DNA of 5,564 nt. It comes from an uncultured Eubacteriales bacterium. Its GTDB lineage: Bacteria; Bacillota; Clostridia; Oscillospirales; Acutalibacteraceae. The position numbers and the translations under genes are program-made. The DNA is taken from positions 1 to 5,564 of the forward strand of contig CAKTXU010000146.1 of the NCBI GenBank assembly GCA_934630995.1, in the 5' to 3' direction. The notes below the pieces were generated by a model. The model did not search any database. It was not told the DNA's origin and saw nothing but the letters and a program-made list of their open reading frames with translations. Below, piece by piece: positions 1-5,461 of this stretch. Position 1 is the first letter of the stretch. Each line of letters begins with the position of its first letter.

Positions 1-375
1 TCCCGGTTTTACCGTCACGGTCACGTCCCAGAGCTTTTCCTCATCGATAGCGGAGACGGAGACGCCGCGGCTGATACAGTCCCCGGATTTGGCCTCGCTA
101 GCCTTCAGCGGCCGTTCGATGCCGTCGAAGATATTGTTCAGAATCCCGGGTCCCAGCGTGGCGCACAAAGGACCGCCGGTGGCATATACCGGTTCGCCGA
201 TATGCAAGCCGGTGGTGTTTTCATATACCTGAATAGTCGTGGCCTTATCGTTGATACCGATGACCTCGCCCACCAGCTTATCTTCGCCAACCAGAACCAT
301 TTCCATCATGGACAGGCCGGTGTTCCCCAGCAGGGTGACAACGGGCCCGTTGATGCCGTATATGCCGTTATTCAT
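1..375 (-). CDS. atpA: V-type ATP synthase catalytic subunit A, N-terminal part (runs off the left edge)
   Basis: This is the start of the catalytic subunit of the A3B3 head, which binds and hydrolyses or makes ATP on the cytoplasmic side. Only 125 codons are present, against roughly 580-600 for the family, so the P-loop and catalytic glutamate lie outside the window. What is visible is diagnostic. A beta-barrel domain carries GPVV (residues 10-13), VGEVI (35-39), a TTIQVYENTTGL segment (46-57) and GEPVYATGGPL (60-70). LGPGILNNIFDGIERPL (74-90) follows, then RGVSVSAID (103-111), which leads into the A-specific insertion domain. The ATG at 375 has a modest Shine-Dalgarno AAAGG (386-390) 10 nt upstream. 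An in-frame GTG at 384 sits too close to that site to be preferred. The gene follows subunit E by 55 nt, with no promoter or terminator seen between them. The identity is secure; only the exact start carries slight doubt. Confidence 0.96.
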   Translation of the reverse strand, partial: MNNGIYGINGPVVTLLGNTGLSMMEMVLVGEDKLVGEVIGINDKATTIQVYENTTGLHIGEPVYATGGPLCATLGPGILNNIFDGIERPLKASEAKSGDCISRGVSVSAIDEEKLWDVTVTVKPG

Positions 376-430
376 AGGTTTCACGCCTTTCGGGAGTAAT
401 ATCGCACGGGCAGGGGAGAGGATGAGTCGG

Positions 431-1027
431 TCATTCGACCGTCAACCCGGAATGTTCATTGAACCACTCATGCTGGAGCTCCAGCTTAGTGTCCAGGGTG
501 TCGTCCATGATGATTCCCGCCCGGTGATTTTCACCGCGCAGCCCGCCCAGGCGAATGTCGTCCGACAGTTCGATCCGGCTTCCCGCCGGGCAGAACGCAG
601 TCAGCGCGTCCCGGCGGGAGGCATCCTTTTCCGCCAGATAATACACGGAACCATCGGCGGGCAATGTGTCGATCATCTCTTTCATCGATCGGGTCAAACT
701 CTCTTCATATGCCGGCGTGGCCGTGTAGGAGAGAAGCTGTTCCGTCGCCCTGGCGAAAATGTCGGCAGTCATATCCTGCCGCCTGTTCAGCAACCGCTTG
801 CGGGCGTCCATATCCCGGCGGGACATCTCCCGCGCCAGTCTGTTATGCAGCTCCACTCGTTCCTTCTGGATGAGCTGATAAGCGTCCACCAACACATCTT
901 TTTCCGCTTGTTTGAGCCGCTCGGCCTTGAAATCCTCAACCTCCTGGTGGATCTTCTGCCGCTGTTCCTCGGCATAGGCCGTAATGGCCTGCACAAACTT
1001 GCTGATTTTTTCATCGCTGTTTGCCAT
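431..1027 (-). CDS. atpE: V-type ATP synthase subunit E (peripheral stalk)
   Basis: Subunit E pairs with a G/H-type protein to form the peripheral stalk that holds the A3B3 head against rotation. The 198-residue protein matches the family's usual 180-200. Residues 1-100 are highly charged and predicted helical (EEQRQKIHQEVEDFKAERL, then ARKRLLNRRQ at 75-84), as expected for the stalk coiled coil. The C-terminal globular half ends with the family signature LGGLRGENHRAGIIMDDTLD (160-179) followed by a terminal helix. The ATG at 1027 is chosen because GAGGTG (1034-1039) lies 6 nt upstream and the protein then begins MANSDEKISKF, as family members do. The frame stays open upstream to an ATG at 1114 that overlaps the subunit F stop as ATGA. 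That would add 29 residues with two cysteines and no stalk character, so it is not preferred. The gene lies between F and A in the operon. Confidence 0.94.
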   Translation of the reverse strand: MANSDEKISKFVQAITAYAEEQRQKIHQEVEDFKAERLKQAEKDVLVDAYQLIQKERVELHNRLAREMSRRDMDARKRLLNRRQDMTADIFARATEQLLSYTATPAYEESLTRSMKEMIDTLPADGSVYYLAEKDASRRDALTAFCPAGSRIELSDDIRLGGLRGENHRAGIIMDDTLDTKLELQHEWFNEHSGLTVE

Positions 1028-1033
1028 GATGCA

Positions 1034-1039
1034 CACCTC
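1034..1039 (-). promoter_or_regulatory. Shine-Dalgarno site that decides the subunit E start
   Basis: GAGGTG lies 6 nt before the ATG at 1027. It supports that internal ATG over the upstream in-frame ATG at 1114, which overlaps the subunit F stop codon. Confidence 0.75.
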
Positions 1040-1110
1040 GCTTCCCAGATGGATACCCAGACAACACGGCACAGTCCATGAACCGGAACCGCACGGTGCT
1101 GCCCCTAAAA

Positions 1111-1419
1111 TCATATTTTGATGCCGATGGCTTCCCGGACATACCGGGTGATAGAATCCTTGGCACGGCCGTTGCCGTGCCTGTCGGGTATTTCAACAAT
1201 CAGGGGACGGGAACGGTTCAGTTTGAGTTCATCCACCAGGGAGATGCAGAGCTTGACAAGCCGTTCGGTCATCAGAATCACGGCGATGTCCTCCTTCTCC
1301 ATGGCGTCGGACAGCGCCCTGTTGACCTCATCCGCCTCATGGACGACGACTCCTTCAATGCCGGCCAGGCGCATGCCCACCTGTGTGTCCACATTGTCGC
1401 TGATGACAAAAAAGCGCAA
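1111..1419 (-). CDS. atpF: V-type ATP synthase subunit F (central rotor shaft)
   Basis: Subunit F binds subunit D in the central shaft and rotates inside the A3B3 head, affecting coupling and ATPase activity. The protein has 102 residues, the normal family length. It shows the CheY/Rossmann-like alternating beta-alpha pattern. A first strand runs FFVISD (3-8), with VGMRLAGIEG (14-23) after it. The strand IAVILMTERL (45-54) and the hallmark PLIVEIPDRHG (72-82) follow, and a C-terminal helix RAKDSITRYVREAIG (85-99) reaches toward the head. The start is a TTG at 1419. It sits 6 nt after a very strong GGGAGGAGGAG (1426-1436), and starting there puts the first beta strand at the N terminus as in the family. 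The gene follows K by 38 nt. Some systems call this gene ntpG, which should not be confused with the G/H stalk subunit. Confidence 0.95.
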   Translation of the reverse strand: MRFFVISDNVDTQVGMRLAGIEGVVVHEADEVNRALSDAMEKEDIAVILMTERLVKLCISLVDELKLNRSRPLIVEIPDRHGNGRAKDSITRYVREAIGIKI

Positions 1420-1425
1420 AGCGTT

Positions 1426-1436
1426 CTCCTCCTCCC
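1426..1436 (-). promoter_or_regulatory. Strong Shine-Dalgarno site before the TTG start of subunit F
   Basis: The purine tract GGGAGGAGGAG ends 6 nt before a TTG at 1419. It offers several overlapping registers for pairing with 16S rRNA and fixes the unusual TTG as the start. A strong site may offset the weaker start codon; that last point is inference. Confidence 0.8.
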
Positions 1437-1457
1437 GCTGCGGATATCGGTTTATCC

Positions 1458-1895
1458 TCAGGCAAGCACAATCAAAATGGAGATCAGCAATCCGTAAAGT
1501 CCGAAGCCTTCACCGAGTGCCACAAAGATGATGGACTTGCCGAAGTTTTTGGGATCCTCGGCAGTGGCGCCGATGGCGGCGGAGGCACCGGAGGCTACAG
1601 CGATACCGCCGCCGATACCGGCCAAGCCCACAGCCAGGGCGGCGCCCAGATATTTCATACCGTCACCCACGGAGGCTGAGGTGACCGTCTCCGTGGCGGC
1701 AGGCGTACCGTCCGCTTCTTCGGCAGCAGAGCCGATTATCGGAAGAGCAAAGCTGACGGCGAGAATCACGACAAGACTGAGAAAATGCATGGCCAGAGCT
1801 TTCTTGACCCTGACGCCTTTTTTGACCATGATAACGGAAATTAGAACAGAAAGCACAAGCAGGGCCACGGGGGTCAGCAGGTAGATGAAATTCAT
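1458..1895 (-). CDS. atpK: V-type ATP synthase subunit K (membrane rotor ring, c-type proteolipid)
   Basis: Subunit K forms the membrane rotor ring that carries H+ or Na+ past subunit I. The protein has 145 residues and four predicted membrane helices: about 3-24, 33-55, 83-108 and 120-144. The second hairpin is a classic c-type unit. It has a glycine-rich helix (GLAGIGGG, 90-97), a polar cytoplasmic loop AEDPKNFGK (112-120) and the ion-binding carboxylate Glu129 in LGEGFGLYG (127-135), with Tyr134 five residues later. The first hairpin has neither the glycine motif nor a carboxylate. A basic loop (K25, K26, R29, K31, K32) puts its turn in the cytoplasm, and a polar, acidic linker (58-79) follows on the outside. 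The start ATG at 1895 has a perfect AGGAGGT 6 nt upstream. Similar K proteins are known in Clostridia by family memory. The identity is firm; whether the ring pumps H+ or Na+ is not settled. Confidence 0.94.
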   Translation of the reverse strand: MNFIYLLTPVALLVLSVLISVIMVKKGVRVKKALAMHFLSLVVILAVSFALPIIGSAAEEADGTPAATETVTSASVGDGMKYLGAALAVGLAGIGGGIAVASGASAAIGATAEDPKNFGKSIIFVALGEGFGLYGLLISILIVLA

Positions 1896-1901
1896 AATGT
1901 T

Positions 1902-1908
1902 ACCTCCT
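1902..1908 (-). promoter_or_regulatory. Optimal Shine-Dalgarno site of subunit K
   Basis: A full AGGAGGT lies 6 nt before the ATG at 1895, inside an AT-rich stretch. It is one of the best ribosome sites in the operon, which suits a subunit needed in about ten copies per complex while most others are needed in one to three. Confidence 0.85.
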
Positions 1909-1930
1909 AAATTTTATCGGCATATGTTTG

Positions 1931-1947
1931 GCGCCGCCGGCGCGGCG
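1931..1947 (-). repeat. GC-rich stem-loop between subunits I and K
   Basis: A GC-only block can fold in two ways. One is a 5-bp stem with a 3-nt loop (1931-1935 with 1939-1943). The other is a 5-bp stem with a 6-nt loop (1932-1936 with 1943-1947). It lies 22 nt or more upstream of the K Shine-Dalgarno site. No U-tract follows in the message, so it does not look like an intrinsic terminator. It could mark an RNA processing or stability point. Confidence 0.5.
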
Positions 1948-1963
1948 ACGAATGAAATATAGG

Positions 1964-1981
1964 GTCAGGATTTATCCTGAC
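1964..1981 (-). repeat. Perfect stem-loop over the subunit I stop codon
   Basis: GTCAGGAT and ATCCTGAC are exact reverse complements separated by 2 nt, so the RNA can form 7 bp with a 4-nt loop. The hairpin spans the last codons of subunit I and ends at its TGA (1965-1967). The message continues CCUAUAUUUC with no proper U-run, so termination is unlikely. A role in stopping 3'-exonucleases or in spacing translation of I and K is inference. Confidence 0.55.
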
Positions 1982-3905
1982 TTTTGGCGGAGAGAGGGCG
2001 AAAGGCCCGGCCGTCGCCGATATAATACCGGCTGAACATCTCATAGAATTCGAGACGCATGGTCTGAATGGCGACCAGAACAGCTTCCATACCGATAACC
2101 AGTGCATTCCCGACCACAATGGCCACCGTATTGCCGAAGGCCCCGAACATATCTCCGATGGCGAACACGGCCATCATCATTCCCGCATGAACCAGGACAA
2201 AGGCCCCCACCCGCAGGAAAGACATGGTATTGGACAGATAGGACAGAAGAATCTCAAATAACTCAAAGAAATTCTGGACGAGAAATTCGCCCTTCTTTTT
2301 CGGCATCCAGTTCTGCTCGCGGTTCATCAGCTTGCCGAGCGGTTCCCGCAAAAAGATGAGCAGGAGCGGCAGCACGATGAGCAGGACGATATAGGGCGCG
2401 GTCAGCAGGGGGATATCGAGCAGAAGCTGTCCGCCCAGGCCGGTGACCAGGGACACGTAAAAGACGAACCCGGCCAAACCGTTGGAGCCGAAAACACCGT
2501 TTTCAAAATCCCGCCGTTTCAGGCTGGAATAGATGTTGATGATCATAGAAATGGCTATCAGGATGAGGCCCAGGATCACAGACGCAACAATGATTAACAT
2601 GGTGGTGTCCGAGTTCATGACCTCAATCGGTTTTTCCTCCAGCCCGAAGAGGGCATGATAGAGGGGATCGAGTACGTGTTCAAAGCCGAAGACTGAACCG
2701 AAAACGGTACCGAAAACCGCCGAGGAAATTCCGCAGGGTACCAGGATACGGCCGATTGCCATGCGCTTGAATTTCCAGAGAAGCCATCCCACGACGGCCA
2801 CCAGCAGCCCCTGTCCGAGGTCGGCGAACATGATGCCGAACAGGATGGTATAAGTGATAGCCACAAAAGGGGTGGGATCCACCTCAGTGTAACGGGGCAG
2901 GCCGTACATATCGACAAAAAATTCAAAGGGACGGAAGAGGCTGAAATTCCGCAGCTTGACCGGCGGCGTGTGGTGGGCGTCCTCGTCCGGACGCTCAAAG
3001 GAGTATTCGATGCCTTCCACGGCGTCCAGAGCGGAGGAGAGAGCTTTTTCCTCTTGCTTGGGGATCCATCCGGCCAGAATGAATTTATCTTTATATCGCG
3101 CGGCAAACCGGCGGACATCGAAAAAATAGCTTTCCTGATGCAGAAGAGTATAGACCTGCTGACAGACCGCCTGCTCTCCCGTCCAATAAGAGGAAAGCTC
3201 CTCCCGGACAGCGCCCAGCGCCTTCTGAGTCTCGCTCTGTTCCTCCTTCAGATGGGCGATAACCTCCTCCGGCTTCCCATTGGCATAGGGAATGCGCATG
3301 CGCTCGAAATACAGGCTTGAGAATATCCGATCCACATCGGCGGAAAAATCCAGCGGGGAAAAATAAACGCCCCAATAGTATTCCTGATCGCTGGTCCCCG
3401 GGAAGAAGAGGACATAGGGGTTGTCGTTATAGGATTTCAGTTTTTCAAAGCTTTCCTTGGGAAGCCGGCCGAATCGGACCTTAATGGTTTCACAGTTGAG
3501 GATTGATTCCAGATCGATATCCAGCCCGCGCAGATGTTCGAATTGCTCGATATCCTTGTTCAAGGATTCCGCGCGGGAGGCCAGTTCGCTGCGCTTTTTA
3601 GCCAGCTCCGATACCCGGTCGGTGAACCGGGCGACATAATCCCGCCACTCCTGTTCCGATAGCGCGGCCGGCATGTCGGTCAGCCGCGGCTTTCCTCCGG
3701 CTCTGGTCATTGCGGATTCCAGGCGGGTCAACGGATCGGCATAAGGATTCTCCTCCTTGATGGCGCTGAAACCGGATGAGTCGGAGAAGAAGGTCATGGC
3801 GTCGTCAGGCTGAAATACGCCGCTGCTTCCACAGATTTTTACGACCGTATCCAAGCTTTCCATATGTCCGATGACACTGACCAGCTTCATTTTCGCAACA
3901 GCCAT
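1965..3905 (-). CDS. atpI: V-type ATP synthase subunit I (membrane stator, a-type)
   Basis: This is the large stator subunit that provides the two ion half-channels beside the K ring and anchors the peripheral stalks. It has 646 residues, the usual size. Residues 1-340 form the cytoplasmic arm. This has a ferredoxin-like start (MKLVSVIGHMESLDTVV), a coiled-coil stretch near 88-125, a second helical stretch near 212-240, and GWIP (279-282), a family landmark. From about 345 there are eight predicted membrane helices. The first pair spans DPTPFVAITYTILFGIMFAD and LGQGLL. The region LFEILLSYLSNTMSFLRVGA (549-568) holds Arg565, and QTMRLEFYEMF (614-624) holds Arg617. These are the two arginines expected to face the rotor glutamate. 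The ATG at 3905 has AGGAGG (3915-3920) 9 nt upstream; an internal ATG at 3890 lacks such support. The gene is 20 nt after subunit C. Confidence 0.97.
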   Translation of the reverse strand: MAVAKMKLVSVIGHMESLDTVVKICGSSGVFQPDDAMTFFSDSSGFSAIKEENPYADPLTRLESAMTRAGGKPRLTDMPAALSEQEWRDYVARFTDRVSELAKKRSELASRAESLNKDIEQFEHLRGLDIDLESILNCETIKVRFGRLPKESFEKLKSYNDNPYVLFFPGTSDQEYYWGVYFSPLDFSADVDRIFSSLYFERMRIPYANGKPEEVIAHLKEEQSETQKALGAVREELSSYWTGEQAVCQQVYTLLHQESYFFDVRRFAARYKDKFILAGWIPKQEEKALSSALDAVEGIEYSFERPDEDAHHTPPVKLRNFSLFRPFEFFVDMYGLPRYTEVDPTPFVAITYTILFGIMFADLGQGLLVAVVGWLLWKFKRMAIGRILVPCGISSAVFGTVFGSVFGFEHVLDPLYHALFGLEEKPIEVMNSDTTMLIIVASVILGLILIAISMIINIYSSLKRRDFENGVFGSNGLAGFVFYVSLVTGLGGQLLLDIPLLTAPYIVLLIVLPLLLIFLREPLGKLMNREQNWMPKKKGEFLVQNFFELFEILLSYLSNTMSFLRVGAFVLVHAGMMMAVFAIGDMFGAFGNTVAIVVGNALVIGMEAVLVAIQTMRLEFYEMFSRYYIGDGRAFRPLSAKSQDKS

Positions 3906-3925
3906 GGGAAATCGCCTCCTTTTTA

Positions 3926-4960
3926 TCAGATGAGGAGAAGCATCGGCTTGATTTGCTCAGGGGGCAGTTCATACCGGATGCCTTCTATGATATTGATAAT
4001 ATCATCCACTTCCACCTCGGTGATGATGACATAGGAAATGAGCACCACCATGGCATAGGAGGAAAAATGAATGTGGTGCCGGGCGTTGAAATAGGGCGCC
4101 CGGTGATATAAATCGTGAACGAATTGCCGGTGCTCCTCCGGGATGTGCCGTCCGACGGAAGTGGAGTAGAAAATTGACAAAACCGCCTCGGCGCTGGGTG
4201 CCTCCAGCATGTCGTTCATTATCCTGGGAGAAAGGCACCGCCCGGAAGGAAGCATATTGGCCCGGATAGTGTCCGGCGGCGCATTGAAATACTTTTTCAT
4301 TCTCACAATGCGGCTGACGTTCTGCGCGTCGATTTGCACGCCGCAGAGATCAGTCAATTGCCGTTTCAGTTCGCCGCTCGTCCTGTCTATGATGGAAAAG
4401 AGAGTATCAATCAGACCGGTTTGCAAGGCATTTTCGATTTCGGTGATGCGTATGCGTCCGTCATCGCCCGGCGGATACATGGCCAAAACTTCTTTGAAAG
4501 GGGTGCCGGAAAGAGCGCTCAAAAGCTCGGCATAGGTTTTGCAATGGCTGATTTCCACGCAGTCAAGCCGGGAGTGACTGGCGAAAAACAAAGGCATGGA
4601 AATAAAAAATTCCTCCGGCCTGCCGGCGCTCAGCATTCGTAAAAAGGCGAGAATTTGCGTGACCTCGCCCTGCCGGATAAGATATTCCGAGAGCTGGCTG
4701 CCCACCGTCATATCGTATCGTCCCAGCGAGGCGTAATCCTCAAAAAGCTTGCGTCGCAGAAGCATTTCCAGATGTCCGCGGTGGATGGTACTCTCGTTGA
4801 TATCCTTAAGAATGGTGGCGTAGGCGGTTTGACGTTTGAGATATGCGGCGATTTCGCTGACGCTGTGACAGGCCAACAGATTCGAGAAATCCTCCACCTT
4901 CAGGCAGTTGCCGTACATCGCGCGCGCCTTAGCCAGAATGACATTGTCGGAAGCAGACAC
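3926..4960 (-). CDS. atpC: V-type ATP synthase subunit C (rotor socket, d-type)
   Basis: Subunit C (AC39/d family) is the funnel-shaped socket that sits on the cytoplasmic face of the K ring and grips the D-F shaft. With the chosen start it has 344 residues, within the family's usual range, and is all helical without membrane segments. The family's repeated three-lobed pattern can be read: LAKARAMYG...DFSNLL (9-29), RGHLEMLLRRKLFEDY (61-76), DAQNVSRIVRMKKYFNAPPD (211-230) and EVEVDDIINIIEGIRYELPP (315-334). The start is assigned to the GTG at 4960, which has GGGGTG (4966-4971) 5 nt upstream and AAAGG a little further. The frame is open to a TTG at 4984 that would add eight residues, but no Shine-Dalgarno site precedes it. 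The gene lies 37 nt after the stalk gene and 20 nt before subunit I. Confidence 0.93.
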   Translation of the reverse strand: MSASDNVILAKARAMYGNCLKVEDFSNLLACHSVSEIAAYLKRQTAYATILKDINESTIHRGHLEMLLRRKLFEDYASLGRYDMTVGSQLSEYLIRQGEVTQILAFLRMLSAGRPEEFFISMPLFFASHSRLDCVEISHCKTYAELLSALSGTPFKEVLAMYPPGDDGRIRITEIENALQTGLIDTLFSIIDRTSGELKRQLTDLCGVQIDAQNVSRIVRMKKYFNAPPDTIRANMLPSGRCLSPRIMNDMLEAPSAEAVLSIFYSTSVGRHIPEEHRQFVHDLYHRAPYFNARHHIHFSSYAMVVLISYVIITEVEVDDIINIIEGIRYELPPEQIKPMLLLI

Positions 4961-4997
4961 AGCGGCACCCCGCCTTTCTCTCAAAATATAGGGTTAA

Positions 4998-5309
4998 TCA
5001 CTGGGCTAATACATTTTCAACAATGGCCTCCGTCAACTCCTCACGACGGGCGGAGAAGGTTTCCTCCAGCTTTTTGCGCTGTGACTCATAAAAGAGCTCC
5101 CGGTCCTTCCAGGAGTTCTCCGCCAGACGGCGCTCGGTTTCATCGTTTATCTGAATGCGTCGACGGGCCCGGCCCAGATAGTCTTCCCGCATTGCCTTGG
5201 CTTTTTCAGCAATTTCCTTCTCCGAGGTCAGTTTTTCCTTCTGAGCGGATTCCGTGATCTCCCGAGCTTTTTTATCCATGTCAATAATGCGTTTGATCAT
5301 CGCTTCCAT
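4998..5309 (-). CDS. Small coiled-coil protein, probable V-type ATPase peripheral stalk subunit G/H
   Basis: The 103-residue protein opens the operon. It is almost wholly charged helix: about half its residues are Glu, Lys, Arg or Asp, with no cysteine, proline or membrane segment. The opening MEAMIKRIIDMDKKAREITESAQKE resembles the N terminus of G/H (NtpF/AhaH) stalk subunits, which pair with subunit E as a long coiled coil. Length and position as first gene of a V-ATPase operon agree. The second half (SWKDRELFYESQRKKLEETF, then ELTEAIVENVLAQ) is less typical, and charged coiled coils are easy to mis-assign, so the role is likely rather than proven. The ATG at 5309 is chosen, with AAAGG (5320-5324) about 10 nt upstream. 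A TTG at 5327 is in frame but lies upstream of that Shine-Dalgarno site, and an ATG at 5300 is a weaker choice. Confidence 0.72.
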   Translation of the reverse strand: MEAMIKRIIDMDKKAREITESAQKEKLTSEKEIAEKAKAMREDYLGRARRRIQINDETERRLAENSWKDRELFYESQRKKLEETFSARREELTEAIVENVLAQ

Positions 5310-5327
5310 GAAAAACCAACCTTTCAA

Positions 5328-5349
5328 AGCCGGAATTAACGGCTGTTAA
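5328..5349 (-). repeat. Two mutually exclusive small hairpins upstream of the first Shine-Dalgarno site
   Basis: TTAAC (5336-5340) pairs with GTTAA (5345-5349) over a 4-nt loop. AGCCG (5328-5332) pairs with CGGCT (5340-5344) over a 7-nt loop. The two share bases and cannot form together. The second ends 3 nt from the AAAGG at 5320-5324. Both stems are only 5 bp, so they may be chance. Confidence 0.3.
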
Positions 5350-5372
5350 ATATAGTTATCGAGACGCAAGAG

Positions 5373-5405
5373 CGGGGAAGAACACGGATACTCGTTTCTT
5401 CCCCG
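5373..5405 (-). repeat. Strong hairpin in the 5' leader
   Basis: CGGGGAAGAA (5373-5382) and TTCTTCCCCG (5396-5405) are exact reverse complements. Inside them, ACG (5384-5386) pairs with CGT (5393-5395) around a 6-nt loop, leaving only C5383 bulged: 13 bp in all. It begins about 12 nt into the predicted transcript. The RNA after it reads CUCUUGCGUCUCG, not a U-tract, so a simple intrinsic terminator is unlikely. A stabilising or regulatory leader structure fits better. Confidence 0.65.
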
Positions 5406-5423
5406 TCAGTATACCCCCAGTTC

Positions 5424-5452
5424 AGTATATACCCTCCAGAAAGCAATTACAA
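5424..5452 (-). promoter_or_regulatory. Sigma-A-type promoter of the V-ATPase operon
   Basis: Reading the minus strand, the -35 box is TTGTAA (5452-5447), the spacer is 17 bp, and the -10 box is TATACT (5429-5424). Each hexamer differs from consensus at one or two positions and the spacing is ideal. It lies about 115 bp upstream of the first start codon, in the only sizeable gene-free stretch of the window. Predicted transcription start is near 5417. Confidence 0.7.
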
Positions 5453-5461
5453 TGTGTAATT
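5445..5461. promoter_or_regulatory. Operator-like 17-bp dyad over the -35 box
   Basis: AATTACA and TGTAATT are perfect inverted arms around a 3-bp centre (ATG), and they completely cover the -35 hexamer at 5447-5452. A site placed this way is typical of a repressor operator. Several repressor families use TTACA/TGTAA-type half-sites, but I cannot assign one from sequence alone. Confidence 0.5.

Larger units (their letters stand above)
5310..5417 (-). other. Predicted 5' leader of the operon message
   Basis: Placing the transcription start about 7 nt past the -10 box (near 5417) gives a leader of roughly 108 nt before the ATG at 5309. It contains a strong hairpin (5373-5405) and two small, mutually exclusive hairpins just before the Shine-Dalgarno site. 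No leader ORF with an ATG is present. It matches no riboswitch class I recognise. Confidence 0.5.

Noticed and set aside
239..1081. Long plus-strand open frame (280 codons) opposite subunits A and E
   Set aside because: It is antisense to two securely identified genes, its translation has no recognisable family features, and it has no convincing ribosome site. It is a by-product of GC-rich codon use.
1528..1884. Plus-strand open frame of 118 codons opposite subunit K
   Set aside because: Its alanine- and proline-rich translation is the mirror of the glycine/alanine-rich K gene. There is no independent support for coding.
1964..1985. Hairpin followed by TTTT when read on the plus strand, like a terminator for an antisense transcript
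   Set aside because: Four T's are too few for a convincing terminator and no plus-strand gene runs into it. The hairpin is better explained as part of the minus-strand I-K junction.
4655..5257. Plus-strand open frame of 200 codons opposite subunit C and the first gene
   Set aside because: It spans the reverse of two real genes and their intergenic gap, with low-complexity proline/arginine content and no ribosome site. It is a shadow frame.
5351..5380. Possible short leader peptide (GTG start, 9 codons) after the leader hairpin loop
   Set aside because: It has no Shine-Dalgarno site, its start lies within the hairpin, and it shows no run of regulatory codons.
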